Below, one piece after another: positions 18,697 to 27,919 of a stretch of 64,000 nucleotides of DNA. A model generated the notes under the pieces. It saw nothing but the letters and a program-made list of their open reading frames with translations. It was not told where the DNA came from and did no database searches. The stretch's first letter is position 1; each line of letters begins with the position of its first letter. A program made the position numbers and the translations under genes. The stretch is from an uncultured Eubacteriales bacterium (GTDB lineage: Bacteria > Bacillota > Clostridia > TANB77 > CAG-508): assembly GCA_902492015.1 (NCBI GenBank), contig CABUJR010000007.1, forward strand, positions 1 through 64,000, read 5' to 3'.

Positions 18697-20811
18697 ATGT
18701 TTAAGACTTATAGTATGGAATTAGCAGGAAGAACACTTACTATAGAAACAGGAAAAATGGCAGGTCTTGCTAATGGAAGTGTTTTGGTTAAATATGGAGA
18801 AACAACTGTACTTGTAAATGTTACAGCTTCAAAAGAACCAAAAGAAGGAATAGATTTTTTCCCACTTTCAGTAGATTATGAAGAAAGATTATATGCGGTA
18901 GGAAAAATACCAGGAGGCTTCACAAAAAGAGAAGGAAAACCAACAGATAAAGCAATATTAACAGCAAGAGCAATTGATAGACCAATAAGACCTTTATTCC
19001 CAAAAGATTTTAGAAATGATGTTGTAGTTAGCTGTTTAGTATTATCAGTAGAACAAGATTGCTCACCAGAAGTATGTAGTATGATAGGAACTTCTGCTGC
19101 ACTTTCAATTTCTGATATACCTTTTGGAGGACCAACAGCTGCGGTTGCAGTTGGATATGTTGATAATAAAATAGTAATAAATCCAACAGAAGAGCAAAGA
19201 AAAAATAGCAGATTAACATTAACAGTAGCAGGAACAGCAGAAAAAATAGCTATGATTGAAGCTGGTGCTGATGAGATACCTAATGATATAATGTTAGATG
19301 CTATAAAAACAGCACATGAAGAAATTAAGAAAGTATGTAAATTTATTCAAGATATAAAAGATGAAATTGGAAAACCTAAATTTGAATATAAATCTTTTGA
19401 AGTAAATGAAGAAGTTTACAATGTAATAGCAGCAGAATTTTCTGAAAGAATGAAACAAGATGTTCAAACACCAGACAAACCAGAAAGAGATGCAAAAATA
19501 GATAAACTTACAGAAGATGTAAATAATTGGTATATTGAAAAATTTGGTGAAGAAAAAGCTAAAGAAGATAAAGCAGATATAGGACAAGCAATATATAAAT
19601 TAGAAAAGAAAACTGTTAGAAAATTAATATTAGAAGAAGGAAAAAGAGTAGATGGTAGAGGAATTTATGATATAAGACCTTTATCATGCGAAGTTGGTTT
19701 AATTCCAAGAGTACATGGTAGTGCATTATTTAATAGAGGAAGAACACAAGTAATGTCAATAGTAACACTTGGAATGAAGAGTGAAGAACAAATATTAGAT
19801 GGACTAGATACAGAAGAATCTAAAAGATATATGCATCAATATAATTTTCCAGGTTATAGTGTAGGTGAAGCAAAATCTTCAAGAGGACCAGGAAGAAGAG
19901 AAATTGGACATGGTGCATTAGCTGAAAAGGCTCTAGTTCCAGTGCTTCCAAGCGTAGAAGAATTTCCATATAGTATAAGAGTAGTTTCTGAGATTTTAAG
20001 TTCAAATGGATCTACTTCACAAGGAAGTATTTGTGCATCAACACTTGCATTAATGGATGCTGGCGTTCCAATTAGAAAACCAGTTGCAGGTATTTCAACA
20101 GGATTAATTACAGATGAAAACGATCCAAGTAAATATGTAGTAATTACTGATATTCAAGGAATAGAAGACTTCTTTGGAGATATGGATTTTAAAGTTGGTG
20201 GAACAAAAGATGGTATAACTGCAATACAAGTAGATATAAAAGTTGATGGATTAAGCTATGAAATTATTGCTGAAGCTTTTGAAAGAACAGCTAAAGCTAG
20301 AGCTTATATATTAGATGAAATAATGGCACCACAAATTGCAAAACCAAGAGAAGAAATTTCTAAGTATGCACCAAAAATTATTAATATGAAAATAAATCCT
20401 GAAAAAATAAAAGATGTTATTGGTTCTGGTGGAAAAGTTATCAATAAAATAATTGAAGAAACTGGGGTTAAAATTGATATTGAAGAAGATGGAACAGTAT
20501 TTATATATTCAGATGATATAGATTCTGCAAAATCTGCACAAAGAATAATAGAAGAAATTACTAGAGAAATTGAAGTTGGTGGAATTTATACAGGCAAAGT
20601 AGTAAGAATAGCAACATTTGGAGCATTTATAGATTTAGGTGGAGGAAAAGAAGGCTTACTTCATATTTCTAAGATAGCAAAAGAAAGAATAAATAAAGTT
20701 GAAGATGTATTAAAATTAAATGATGAAGTTACTGTTAAGGTTTACGAGATTGATGATCAAGGAAGAATTAATTTAACAAGAAAAGATTTATATACAGACT
20801 CAGAAGAATAA
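18697..20811 (+). CDS. pnp: Polyribonucleotide nucleotidyltransferase (PNPase)
   Basis: Phosphorolytic 3'-5' exoribonuclease. Domains in order: first RNase PH-like core (about 1-215), helical linker (about 240-310), second RNase PH core (about 315-545) with GRTQVMSIVTLG, the FPGYSVGEAKSSRGPGRREIGHGALAEKAL block and IQGIEDFFGDMDFKVGGT, KH domain (about 555-615; IKDVIGSGGKVINKI) and S1 domain (about 620-695; GKVVRIATFGAFIDLGGGKEGLLHIS). 704 residues, full length. AAGGAGGAAA precedes the ATG. RNase Y, with which it is often discussed in RNA decay, is at 30.3 kb. Confidence 0.98.
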   Translation: MFKTYSMELAGRTLTIETGKMAGLANGSVLVKYGETTVLVNVTASKEPKEGIDFFPLSVDYEERLYAVGKIPGGFTKREGKPTDKAILTARAIDRPIRPLFPKDFRNDVVVSCLVLSVEQDCSPEVCSMIGTSAALSISDIPFGGPTAAVAVGYVDNKIVINPTEEQRKNSRLTLTVAGTAEKIAMIEAGADEIPNDIMLDAIKTAHEEIKKVCKFIQDIKDEIGKPKFEYKSFEVNEEVYNVIAAEFSERMKQDVQTPDKPERDAKIDKLTEDVNNWYIEKFGEEKAKEDKADIGQAIYKLEKKTVRKLILEEGKRVDGRGIYDIRPLSCEVGLIPRVHGSALFNRGRTQVMSIVTLGMKSEEQILDGLDTEESKRYMHQYNFPGYSVGEAKSSRGPGRREIGHGALAEKALVPVLPSVEEFPYSIRVVSEILSSNGSTSQGSICASTLALMDAGVPIRKPVAGISTGLITDENDPSKYVVITDIQGIEDFFGDMDFKVGGTKDGITAIQVDIKVDGLSYEIIAEAFERTAKARAYILDEIMAPQIAKPREEISKYAPKIINMKINPEKIKDVIGSGGKVINKIIEETGVKIDIEEDGTVFIYSDDIDSAKSAQRIIEEITREIEVGGIYTGKVVRIATFGAFIDLGGGKEGLLHISKIAKERINKVEDVLKLNDEVTVKVYEIDDQGRINLTRKDLYTDSEE

Positions 20812-20816
20812 AAAAT

Positions 20817-20871
20817 AGCAGAACAAATTATTTTAGAGTTTAGTTTTAGCTCAAAAAATAATTGTTCTGCT
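20817..20871 (+). terminator. pnp terminator
   Basis: AGCAGAACAA and TTGTTCTGCT form the base of a long, partly mismatched stem that ends in TTTTTT. Confidence 0.85.
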
Positions 20872-21141
20872 TTTTTATTTATTTTGTTCTTATTTCAAAT
20901 ACCGTTTTTTTGATTTATTAGTTTTTATAAAATTTACAAATTTTGTTTATTTTAACAATATATGTCAAGAAATAGAGAAATTTTACTTGTAATAAAATTT
21001 TGAAAATTTTATATAATATAAGTATAAAATAATAAAAATACTAAATAAAATGAATTAAACGAGATACTTATAAAACTACGGAATATAAGTTTTTATAATA
21101 AAAATGAATTATTATGATTTTATTAATTTTATATAAAAAAC
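20872..21141. other. AT-rich gap with no gene seen
   Basis: Between the pnp terminator and the glycosyltransferase promoter I see only AT-rich sequence with short inverted repeats, no start with a ribosome site and no RNA gene I can name. Confidence 0.5.
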
Positions 21142-21170
21142 TTGAAATATTTTCTAAATACTGCTATAAT
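21142..21170 (+). promoter_or_regulatory. Promoter of the glycosyltransferase gene
   Basis: TTGAAA, 17-base spacer, TATAAT with a TG one base before the -10 (extended -10). A leader of about 90 bases follows, with a weak hairpin (AAAGGATGTG / CGCATTTTTCCTT) that I could not match to a known riboswitch. Confidence 0.75.
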
Positions 21171-21265
21171 AGAAAAAGAGATGAAAAAAGGATGTGTTTT
21201 GCGCATTTTTCCTTAGGGATAAGCAAGATTAGAGAATATTAATTAAAATTAAAAGGAGTATAAAA

Positions 21266-22507
21266 ATGAAGTATTTATATCTTCTACAACAAGCTTTGAT
21301 ATGGATAATAACAATTTATTGGGCATATCAAATTATTGTAAGTTTTTGTTCTTTAATTAAATTAAAGGATAAGAAATTAATAGTAGAAAAAAATCACAAA
21401 TTTATGGCTATAGTCCCAGCACACAATGAAGAAGCTGTTATTAAAAATTTAGTGGATAGTTTAACAGATCAAGATTATCCTAAAGAGTTATATGATATTT
21501 ATGTTATTGCAGATAATTGTACAGATAGAACAGCAGAAATTGCTAAATCAGCTGGTGCAATAGTATTAAAAAGATTTGATGAAGTAAATCAAACAAAAGG
21601 TCATGCATTAAATTGGTTTTTAAAACAAAAAATAGAAGAAAATGCAGATTATGACGCATTTTGTGTATTTGATGCAGATAATATTGTAGATAAAAATTTC
21701 TTAAAAAATATGAATAAAAAACTTTGCCAAGGTGAAGAAGTTGTTCAAGGATATAGAGATATTAAAAATCCAACAGATTCTTGGATTTCAGCAGGATATG
21801 CTATATTTTATTGGATGATGCATAGATTTTATCATTTAGCAAGATATAATTTAGGGTTATCACCTTTATTAAATGGTACAGGATTTATGGTAAAATTTGA
21901 TGTTATAAAACCAGATGGATGGCAAACAGTTACTTTAACAGAAGATATTGAATTTTCCTTAATAAATATTGCACAAGGAAGAAAACTTGGTTGGGCAGTA
22001 GATGCTATTGTTTATGATGAACAACCAACTACTTTTAAACAAAGCTGGTCACAACGTTCAAGATGGACAGTAGGACATCTTCAATGTATGAAAACTTATA
22101 CAAAAAGCCTTGCTAAAGGTGTAAAAGAATATAAATCTTTAATGAATTTTGATGGTTTATTATATATGTTTGGTATTCCAATGATGTTACTTACATTCTT
22201 ATTATTAGGTGTAAACACATTGCTATATCTAGGTGCAGAAATGACTATTGCAGAGTTGATTGGTAACTTTGCTAGATATTTGATAGCAACATTTATTTTA
22301 CCAGTTATAACAGGAACAGCAATAATGGCACTAGAAAAGAAGAACATAAAACCTATGATTGGTGGAATTTTATGTTATCCTTTGTTTTTAGGTTCATGGA
22401 TTTTAATAAACATAAAATGTTTAGTTAAACCAGATACAAAATGGGAAAAAATTGAACATGTTAGAGATATTAATATAAAAGAAGTAACAACAAGTACAAA
22501 TGTTTAA
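21266..22507 (+). CDS. Processive family 2 glycosyltransferase (membrane)
   Basis: 413 residues. An N-terminal membrane helix (about 5-30), the GT-A catalytic domain (about 45-290) and three or more C-terminal helices (about 290-390). Catalytic motifs: VPAHNEEAV, ADNCTD, the DxD-like VFDADN, TEDIEFSL, and QRSRW, the Q(Q/R)xRW signature of processive polysaccharide synthases (PgaC/BcsA-like). It likely polymerises a UDP-sugar at the membrane; the polymer is unknown. It has its own promoter and terminator, so it is a single-gene unit. Confidence 0.8.
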   Translation: MKYLYLLQQALIWIITIYWAYQIIVSFCSLIKLKDKKLIVEKNHKFMAIVPAHNEEAVIKNLVDSLTDQDYPKELYDIYVIADNCTDRTAEIAKSAGAIVLKRFDEVNQTKGHALNWFLKQKIEENADYDAFCVFDADNIVDKNFLKNMNKKLCQGEEVVQGYRDIKNPTDSWISAGYAIFYWMMHRFYHLARYNLGLSPLLNGTGFMVKFDVIKPDGWQTVTLTEDIEFSLINIAQGRKLGWAVDAIVYDEQPTTFKQSWSQRSRWTVGHLQCMKTYTKSLAKGVKEYKSLMNFDGLLYMFGIPMMLLTFLLLGVNTLLYLGAEMTIAELIGNFARYLIATFILPVITGTAIMALEKKNIKPMIGGILCYPLFLGSWILINIKCLVKPDTKWEKIEHVRDINIKEVTTSTNV

Positions 22508-22538
22508 ATTTTAAGTTGTTAATATGTGATATAAAATG

Positions 22539-22570
22539 AGGTAGAAGATTTTGAATTTTCTACCTTTTTT
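22539..22570 (+). terminator. Terminator after the glycosyltransferase gene
   Basis: AGGTAGAA / TTCTACCT stem, 11-base AT loop, then a T run. Confidence 0.8.
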
Positions 22571-22573
22571 TAC

Positions 22574-22602
22574 TTGTAAAAAGTACAAAAAAATGATAGT
22601 AT
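22574..22602 (+). promoter_or_regulatory. Promoter for murB-yvcK
   Basis: TTGTAA, 17-base spacer, TAGTAT. Confidence 0.45.
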
Positions 22603-22640
22603 AAGAAAAGAAAATTTAATATTGTAGAAGGGAAGTTTTA

Positions 22641-23558
22641 ATGGAGGATATTGAAAAAGAGTTACAAGAAATTATAAATAGAAAAAATATCTTTAAAAAT
22701 GAGCCTATGGAAAAACATACTTCTTTTAAAATAGGTGGAACAGCAGATTATTTTGTAAAAATAACTTCTGTGGAAGAATTAAAAGCTATCCTAAATTTTA
22801 CAAAACAAAAGAATATACCATTAACAGTAGTTGGCAATGGAACTAACATATTAGTAAGAGAAGCTGGAATTAGAGGTATTGTTATAAAGCTTGAATTAAA
22901 AGATTTTAAAATAAAAAGATTGTCAAATGAAATTTTAATTACAGCAGAAGCAGGAATGACACTTGCAGCTTTAGCTAATATTGCATTAAAGGAAGAAATT
23001 GGCGGACTTGAATTTTTATCAGGTATACCAGGAACTATAGGTGGAGCTCTTCGTATGAATGCGGGTGCTTATGGTAAAGAAATGAAAGATATTGTACTTA
23101 AAACAAGATATATGACTTATGATGGCAAAATAAAAACTTTAGATTTAAAAGAACATAATTTTGAATATAGAAATAGTATTTTTTCGAAATTAAATGCAAT
23201 AATTATTGATACAACACTAAAACTTGAAAAAGGCGAAAAATTTGAAATACAAAACAAGATGGAAGAATATTCTAAGTTAAGAAAAGAAAAGCAACCACTT
23301 GAGTATCCTAATGCAGGTAGTACTTTTAAAAGAGTAGGAGATAAAATTACAGCAAAAATGATAGATGAATGTGGACTTAAAGGATATAGTGTTGGTGATG
23401 CTGAGATTTCTACAAAACATGCTGGTTTTGTAGTAAACAAAGGAAAAGCAACTGCTACAGATATTTTAAAGTTAGTAGAATATGTAAAAGATAAAGTTAA
23501 AGAAAAATTTAATGTAGATATAGAATTAGAAATATTAGTATTAGGAGAGGAAAAATAA
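22641..23558 (+). CDS. murB: UDP-N-acetylenolpyruvoylglucosamine reductase
   Basis: FAD enzyme that reduces enolpyruvyl-UDP-GlcNAc to UDP-MurNAc, first committed stage of peptidoglycan synthesis. Seen: HTSFKIGGTADYFV, the FAD-binding VVGNGTNILVREAG, FLSGIPGTIGGALRMNAGAYG, the shortened type IIb-like loop, catalytic YPNAGSTFKR (Ser), and the C-terminal DAEISTKHAGFVVNKGKATATDIL. 305 residues. Its TAA overlaps the ATG of yvcK by one base. Confidence 0.96.
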   Translation: MEDIEKELQEIINRKNIFKNEPMEKHTSFKIGGTADYFVKITSVEELKAILNFTKQKNIPLTVVGNGTNILVREAGIRGIVIKLELKDFKIKRLSNEILITAEAGMTLAALANIALKEEIGGLEFLSGIPGTIGGALRMNAGAYGKEMKDIVLKTRYMTYDGKIKTLDLKEHNFEYRNSIFSKLNAIIIDTTLKLEKGEKFEIQNKMEEYSKLRKEKQPLEYPNAGSTFKRVGDKITAKMIDECGLKGYSVGDAEISTKHAGFVVNKGKATATDILKLVEYVKDKVKEKFNVDIELEILVLGEEK

Positions 23559-25189
23559 TGAAATCTTTTTTAGAATGGTTTAAAGCAAGTACTAAAGTTA
23601 AACGCTGGATACTATTAATAATTTTTGGTATAATTCTTACTTGTTATGGAATTGCTAAAATTTTGGTATCAGAAGAAATAACTTTTTTTGAGCTAGGAAA
23701 AGTAATAGTAATATTTGTTATAGGTTTTATTGCAATTATTACAAGTATAGTTTTTATACAAAAAAGAAGTTTAGAAATAATTATAGAAGCAAATAATACT
23801 ACAACAGAAAAAGGTAAAAAAGCTAAATTAAATATTAAATCTTTAATTTTTAATAAAAAGGTTTATGAAGAAGGACCTAAAGTTGTTATTATTGGTGGTG
23901 GGCAAGGCTTAAATACTGTTATTGAAGGATTTAAAAAATATACTAATAATATAACAGCAATAGTAACTATGTCTGATTATGGAAATATTCCAACAGCTTC
24001 AAGAAAAGCATTAGATACTTTACCTTTAAAAGATATAAAAGATAGTATTATTGCTATGTCTGATAAAGAAGAAATTATGAGAAAACTTATGAATTGGAAT
24101 TTTAAGAATGAAAGATTATCAGGCTTAAATTTTGGTGATATATATTTAACAGCAATGAATGAAATATATAGCAATATTTCAGAAGCTATATTAAAAAGTA
24201 CAGAGGTTTTAAATATATCAGGTAGAGTTATGCCAGTAACTTTAGATGAAATAACTATTTGTGCAGAGCTTACAGATGGAACAACTATAAAACAAAAAGA
24301 TAGGATTCCTGAAATTGTAGAACAAAAAGTAGAATCTATTAATAGAATATATATTTCTCCATCAAATTGTAGACCGGCACCAGGAGTTATAGAATCAATT
24401 CAGGATGCTGATGTTATTATAATTGGACCAGGTAGCTTATATACAAATGTATTACCAAATCTTTTAGTAAAAAATGTTTCAAGAGCTATAAAAGATAGTA
24501 AAGCAATGAAATATTATATTTCAAATATTATGACAGAACCTGGACAAACAGATAATTATTCTTTGTCTGAACATTTGAAAGCTATAAAAGAACATGTAGG
24601 AACAGGAATAATTGATTACTGTTTAGCAGATACAGGTGAAGTAGTACCAGAATACATCAGAAAATACAATAAAGAAGGTTCTGATATTGTAGATATAGAT
24701 ATGAAAAACATGGCTACATATAATGTAAGAGTAATACAAAAAAATATGTCTTGTATTAAAGATGGTAAAATTAGACATAATCCAGATATTATTGCAGCAA
24801 CAATAATTGAAATGATTTGTAATGATTTAAGATTCCATGATATGCAAAATAATACAGAATATTTATTATTGCAATCAGTATTAAAAGATCAGAAAAAATT
24901 ACAATTAAAAGAAGAAAAAAGAAGAAAAAAACAAGCAAGCAAACCACAGAAAAAATCAAGAGAATTAAAAAAGGATAGTAAATTTAAAGAAAAATATAGA
25001 GATAGAGTTGAATCAATTCAAAATACAGATAAGAAAATAAAAGAAAATAGAAAAATAGCAGAAGAAATAAACAAAATGGAAAAAGATAAGAGAAGTTCTA
25101 TAGAAAAAAATAATATTCCTGAAAGAAGAAGCACATCAGGAAGAGGAAGAAGAGAAAATACTAGAAAATTACCAAGAAGAAATAAATAA
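23558..25189 (+). CDS. yvcK: YvcK/CofD-family protein with added membrane and basic tail segments
   Basis: 543 residues. YvcK (gluconeogenesis factor) controls cell shape and carbon use in Bacillus and binds UDP-sugars. Seen: two N-terminal membrane segments (about 18-38 and 47-67), the Rossmann start VVIIGGGQGL (about 110), IIIGPGSLYTNVLPNLL, SEHLKAIKEH and the closing VRHNPD-like KIRHNPDIIAATIIEM. Residues 440-543 are a Lys/Arg/Glu-rich tail. Odd: family motifs GGGTGL, ADDGGSSGRLR and GNLIL are changed to GGGQGL, SDYGNIPTASR and GDIYL. The usual neighbours rapZ and whiA are absent. Coupled to murB through the ATGA overlap. Confidence 0.75.
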   Translation: MKSFLEWFKASTKVKRWILLIIFGIILTCYGIAKILVSEEITFFELGKVIVIFVIGFIAIITSIVFIQKRSLEIIIEANNTTTEKGKKAKLNIKSLIFNKKVYEEGPKVVIIGGGQGLNTVIEGFKKYTNNITAIVTMSDYGNIPTASRKALDTLPLKDIKDSIIAMSDKEEIMRKLMNWNFKNERLSGLNFGDIYLTAMNEIYSNISEAILKSTEVLNISGRVMPVTLDEITICAELTDGTTIKQKDRIPEIVEQKVESINRIYISPSNCRPAPGVIESIQDADVIIIGPGSLYTNVLPNLLVKNVSRAIKDSKAMKYYISNIMTEPGQTDNYSLSEHLKAIKEHVGTGIIDYCLADTGEVVPEYIRKYNKEGSDIVDIDMKNMATYNVRVIQKNMSCIKDGKIRHNPDIIAATIIEMICNDLRFHDMQNNTEYLLLQSVLKDQKKLQLKEEKRRKKQASKPQKKSRELKKDSKFKEKYRDRVESIQNTDKKIKENRKIAEEINKMEKDKRSSIEKNNIPERRSTSGRGRRENTRKLPRRNK

Positions 25190-25206
25190 AAAAAGGAAGA
25201 GTACAA

Positions 25207-27243
25207 ATGAAATTAAGTAAGAAAAAAATTGATTTAAGAGATTGTTTAAATAAAGAATGGGTCATAACAAATGGATTAGGAGGGTTTTGTTCATCAACAG
25301 TAATTGGTGCAAATACAAGAAGATATCATGGACTTTTAGTAGCACCATTAATACCACCTGCTCAAAGACATGTACTGGTTTCAAAATTAGATGAAAAAAT
25401 CGAAGTAAATGGTGAAGAATATAATTTATATACAAATATTTGTAAAAATTATATTTCAGATGGATATAAAAATCTTGATAGTTTTGAAAAAGAATATTTA
25501 CCAGTTTTTACCTATAAAGTTAAAGATATAAAAATAACAAAAACAATATCAATGATATATGGAAGAAATACAGTTGTTGTACAATATAAAGTAAAAAACG
25601 GAAAAAACGATATTAAACTAACTTTAGCACCAGTTGTTCATTTTAGAGATTTTCATCAAATGACTCCTAATCATGATTTTTCTGTTATACAAAAAATAGA
25701 TAAAAATAAAATTAGATTAGAAATTGATGGGAATATAAGTACACCAATATATATTTTTTCTAATAGTGGAAGTTATATCAAGCATGAAAAAGATATTTTT
25801 AAAAACATGTTATATTTAAAAGAAGAAGAGAGAGGATTTGCACCTGAAGAAGATTTATTGGTTCCAGGTAGATATGAAATAAATATAAAAGCAAAAGAAA
25901 ATAAAGAAATAACTTTTGTTGCTTCACTTGAAGATAATACTGAACAAGTAGATAGTAATAAAGTTTTTAAAGACGAAATAGAAAGATTGAAAAAAGTTGT
26001 AGACAATTCTGAACTATTAATAAAAAAACAAAGATTAACTAAAACAGAAAAAGATTATAATTTGCTTATTCAAGATTTGGTTATAGCAGCAGATAGTTTT
26101 GTTATAAATAGACCTACATTTGGAACTCATTCTATAATAGCTGGTTTTCCTTGGTTTTTGGATTGGGGTAGAGATACTTTAATTGCTTTTGAAGGATTAC
26201 TTTTAGTTACTAAAAGATTTGATCTTGCAAAAGAAATCTTATTAACATTCACAAGAGATATAAAATTTGGACTTGTTCCAAATGGTTATTCAGGGTTTGA
26301 CAATAGACCATTATATAATAGTTCAGATGCTTCACTTTTACTATTTGAACAAGTTAATAAATATTTGCAATACACAAAAGATTATGATTTTATAAAAGAT
26401 AATATATATGAAAAATTAAAAGATATAGTAGAAAATTATGAAAAAGGAATTGATTTAGATGGCAATAATATTTTCATAGATGAAGATGGATTATTATCTT
26501 CTGGAACAGAAAATACTCAAAATACTTGGATGGATGTAAAAATAGGAGATTATGCAGTGACTCCAAGAAATGGAAAAGTAGTTGAACTTAATGCATTATG
26601 GTATAATGCTTTAAAAACTTTAGAAAATTTGGCAAATAAATTTGAAGGAAAAGAAATTTCAGATATTTATAAGAAAAAAGCTTCTAATCATCAAAAAGAA
26701 TTTAAAAAACAATTTTTCAATAAAAAGAAAAAATCATTGTATGATGTTATTGGAGATGATAAAATAAGACCAAATCAATTATTTAGCATTTCTACAACAT
26801 ATCCTGTACTTAAGCCATCATCAGAAGTTGGAAAAACTATATTAAAAACAGTTACAACAAAATTATTAACAAAATATGGTTTAAGAACTCTTGCTAAAAA
26901 TGAAGATGGATATGTTCCATGTTATGAAGGTAATCCAGTAAAAAGAGATATGAGCTATCATCAAGGTACAGTATGGGTTTGGCTTTTAGGCTTATATGCA
27001 GATGCTTTTAAAAATGTAATAGATGATGAAAAAGATAGGTTGGAAAAAGAAAAATTAATAATAGAATATGAAAAATTTATGAAAAATGTATATACAACTT
27101 TTAAAACAGAAGTATATAATCCTGAAGGAATTGGAACAATTTCTGAGGTATATAATGCACAAGCACCATATAAACCAGGCGGAACTTTTTCACAAGCTTG
27201 GAGTGTTTCAGAAGTTTTAAAAATAATAACAAGAAATAAATAA
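25207..27243 (+). CDS. Glycogen debranching enzyme (amylo-alpha-1,6-glucosidase type)
   Basis: 678 residues, two domains. N-terminal GDE_N-like domain (about 1-270): WVITNGLGGFCSSTVIGANTRRYHGLLVAP. C-terminal (alpha/alpha)6 glucosidase domain (about 285-675): AGFPWFLDWGRDTLIAFEGLLL, GLVPNGYSG, NSSDASLL, TWMDVKIGDYAVTPRNGKVVELNALWYNAL, MSYHQGTVWVWLLGLYADA. It would release alpha-1,6 branches from glycogen-like polymers. No other glycogen genes are in the window. The gap to yvcK is 17 bases with an AAAAGGAAGAG site, so it is likely co-transcribed. Confidence 0.9.
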   Translation: MKLSKKKIDLRDCLNKEWVITNGLGGFCSSTVIGANTRRYHGLLVAPLIPPAQRHVLVSKLDEKIEVNGEEYNLYTNICKNYISDGYKNLDSFEKEYLPVFTYKVKDIKITKTISMIYGRNTVVVQYKVKNGKNDIKLTLAPVVHFRDFHQMTPNHDFSVIQKIDKNKIRLEIDGNISTPIYIFSNSGSYIKHEKDIFKNMLYLKEEERGFAPEEDLLVPGRYEINIKAKENKEITFVASLEDNTEQVDSNKVFKDEIERLKKVVDNSELLIKKQRLTKTEKDYNLLIQDLVIAADSFVINRPTFGTHSIIAGFPWFLDWGRDTLIAFEGLLLVTKRFDLAKEILLTFTRDIKFGLVPNGYSGFDNRPLYNSSDASLLLFEQVNKYLQYTKDYDFIKDNIYEKLKDIVENYEKGIDLDGNNIFIDEDGLLSSGTENTQNTWMDVKIGDYAVTPRNGKVVELNALWYNALKTLENLANKFEGKEISDIYKKKASNHQKEFKKQFFNKKKKSLYDVIGDDKIRPNQLFSISTTYPVLKPSSEVGKTILKTVTTKLLTKYGLRTLAKNEDGYVPCYEGNPVKRDMSYHQGTVWVWLLGLYADAFKNVIDDEKDRLEKEKLIIEYEKFMKNVYTTFKTEVYNPEGIGTISEVYNAQAPYKPGGTFSQAWSVSEVLKIITRNK

Positions 27244-27249
27244 TTTTAC

Positions 27250-27290
27250 AAAAGCGAACTTTTTATAAAAATGTATATGAGTTCGCTTTT
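27250..27290 (+). terminator. Terminator after the debranching enzyme gene
   Basis: AAAAGCGAACT / AGTTCGCTTTT, 11-bp stem with a 19-base loop and T-rich end. Confidence 0.8.
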
Positions 27291-27314
27291 ATTAAAGTAA
27301 TATAGGAGGAATCA

Positions 27315-27911
27315 ATGGAATTAAAAAATTTAAAAACAAAGTTTTTAGGAAGAAATATTTTGCATTTTGAGACTATAGATTCTACTCAAAAATATATAAA
27401 GGAAGAATCAGCTCAAAATATAACAAACGGCAGTCTAGTTATTGCAGATACTCAAAGTGCTGGAGTTGGTACACATGAAAGAAAATGGTTTACAGGAAAT
27501 AATGAAAATATAGCTATGTCTTTTGTCTTATATCCAGAAGCAGATATAAAAGTATTTTCTAATCTTACCCAATTAATAGCAGAGTGTATTATTAAGACAG
27601 TAAAAACGTTATATGGTTATGAATTAAAAATGAAATTTCCAAATGATATAATTTGTAATGAAAAAAAGATAGCAGGAATATTAACAGAGAGTAATACTAT
27701 TGGAGAAAAAGTAAAAAAAATAATTATAGGAATTGGATTTAATGTAAATCAAATTGATTTTCCAGAAGACTTAAAAGATATAGCAACATCATTAAAAAAA
27801 GAATTTTCTAAAGATTTTTCAAAAGAAGAAATAATTGTAGAATTTTTAAATGAATTTGAGATAGAATATTTAAAACTTTTAGATGAGTATAATATAGATG
27901 AGAGGAAATAA
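27315..27911 (+). CDS. birA: Minimal biotin--protein ligase (catalytic domain only)
   Basis: 198 residues: catalytic biotin/lipoate ligase fold without an N-terminal DNA-binding domain and with little or no C-terminal SH3-like domain. Seen: IDSTQKYIKE, the biotinyl-AMP loop as QSAGVGTHERKWFT, NIAMSFVLYP, MKFPNDIICNEKKIAGILTES and IIIGIGFNVNQ. The consensus GRGRxGRxW is altered (first Arg to Val, Gly to Glu), though the final Arg and Trp remain. Expected role: attach biotin to AccB, encoded at 60.8 kb. AGGAGGAA site upstream. An ATP-grasp gene follows after 8 bases. Confidence 0.8.
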   Translation: MELKNLKTKFLGRNILHFETIDSTQKYIKEESAQNITNGSLVIADTQSAGVGTHERKWFTGNNENIAMSFVLYPEADIKVFSNLTQLIAECIIKTVKTLYGYELKMKFPNDIICNEKKIAGILTESNTIGEKVKKIIIGIGFNVNQIDFPEDLKDIATSLKKEFSKDFSKEEIIVEFLNEFEIEYLKLLDEYNIDERK

Positions 27912-27919
27912 TAAGCACG

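Noticed and set aside
21171..21265. Riboswitch (c-di-GMP type) in the glycosyltransferase leader
   Set aside because: Only a weak hairpin is present and the conserved c-di-GMP core could not be found.
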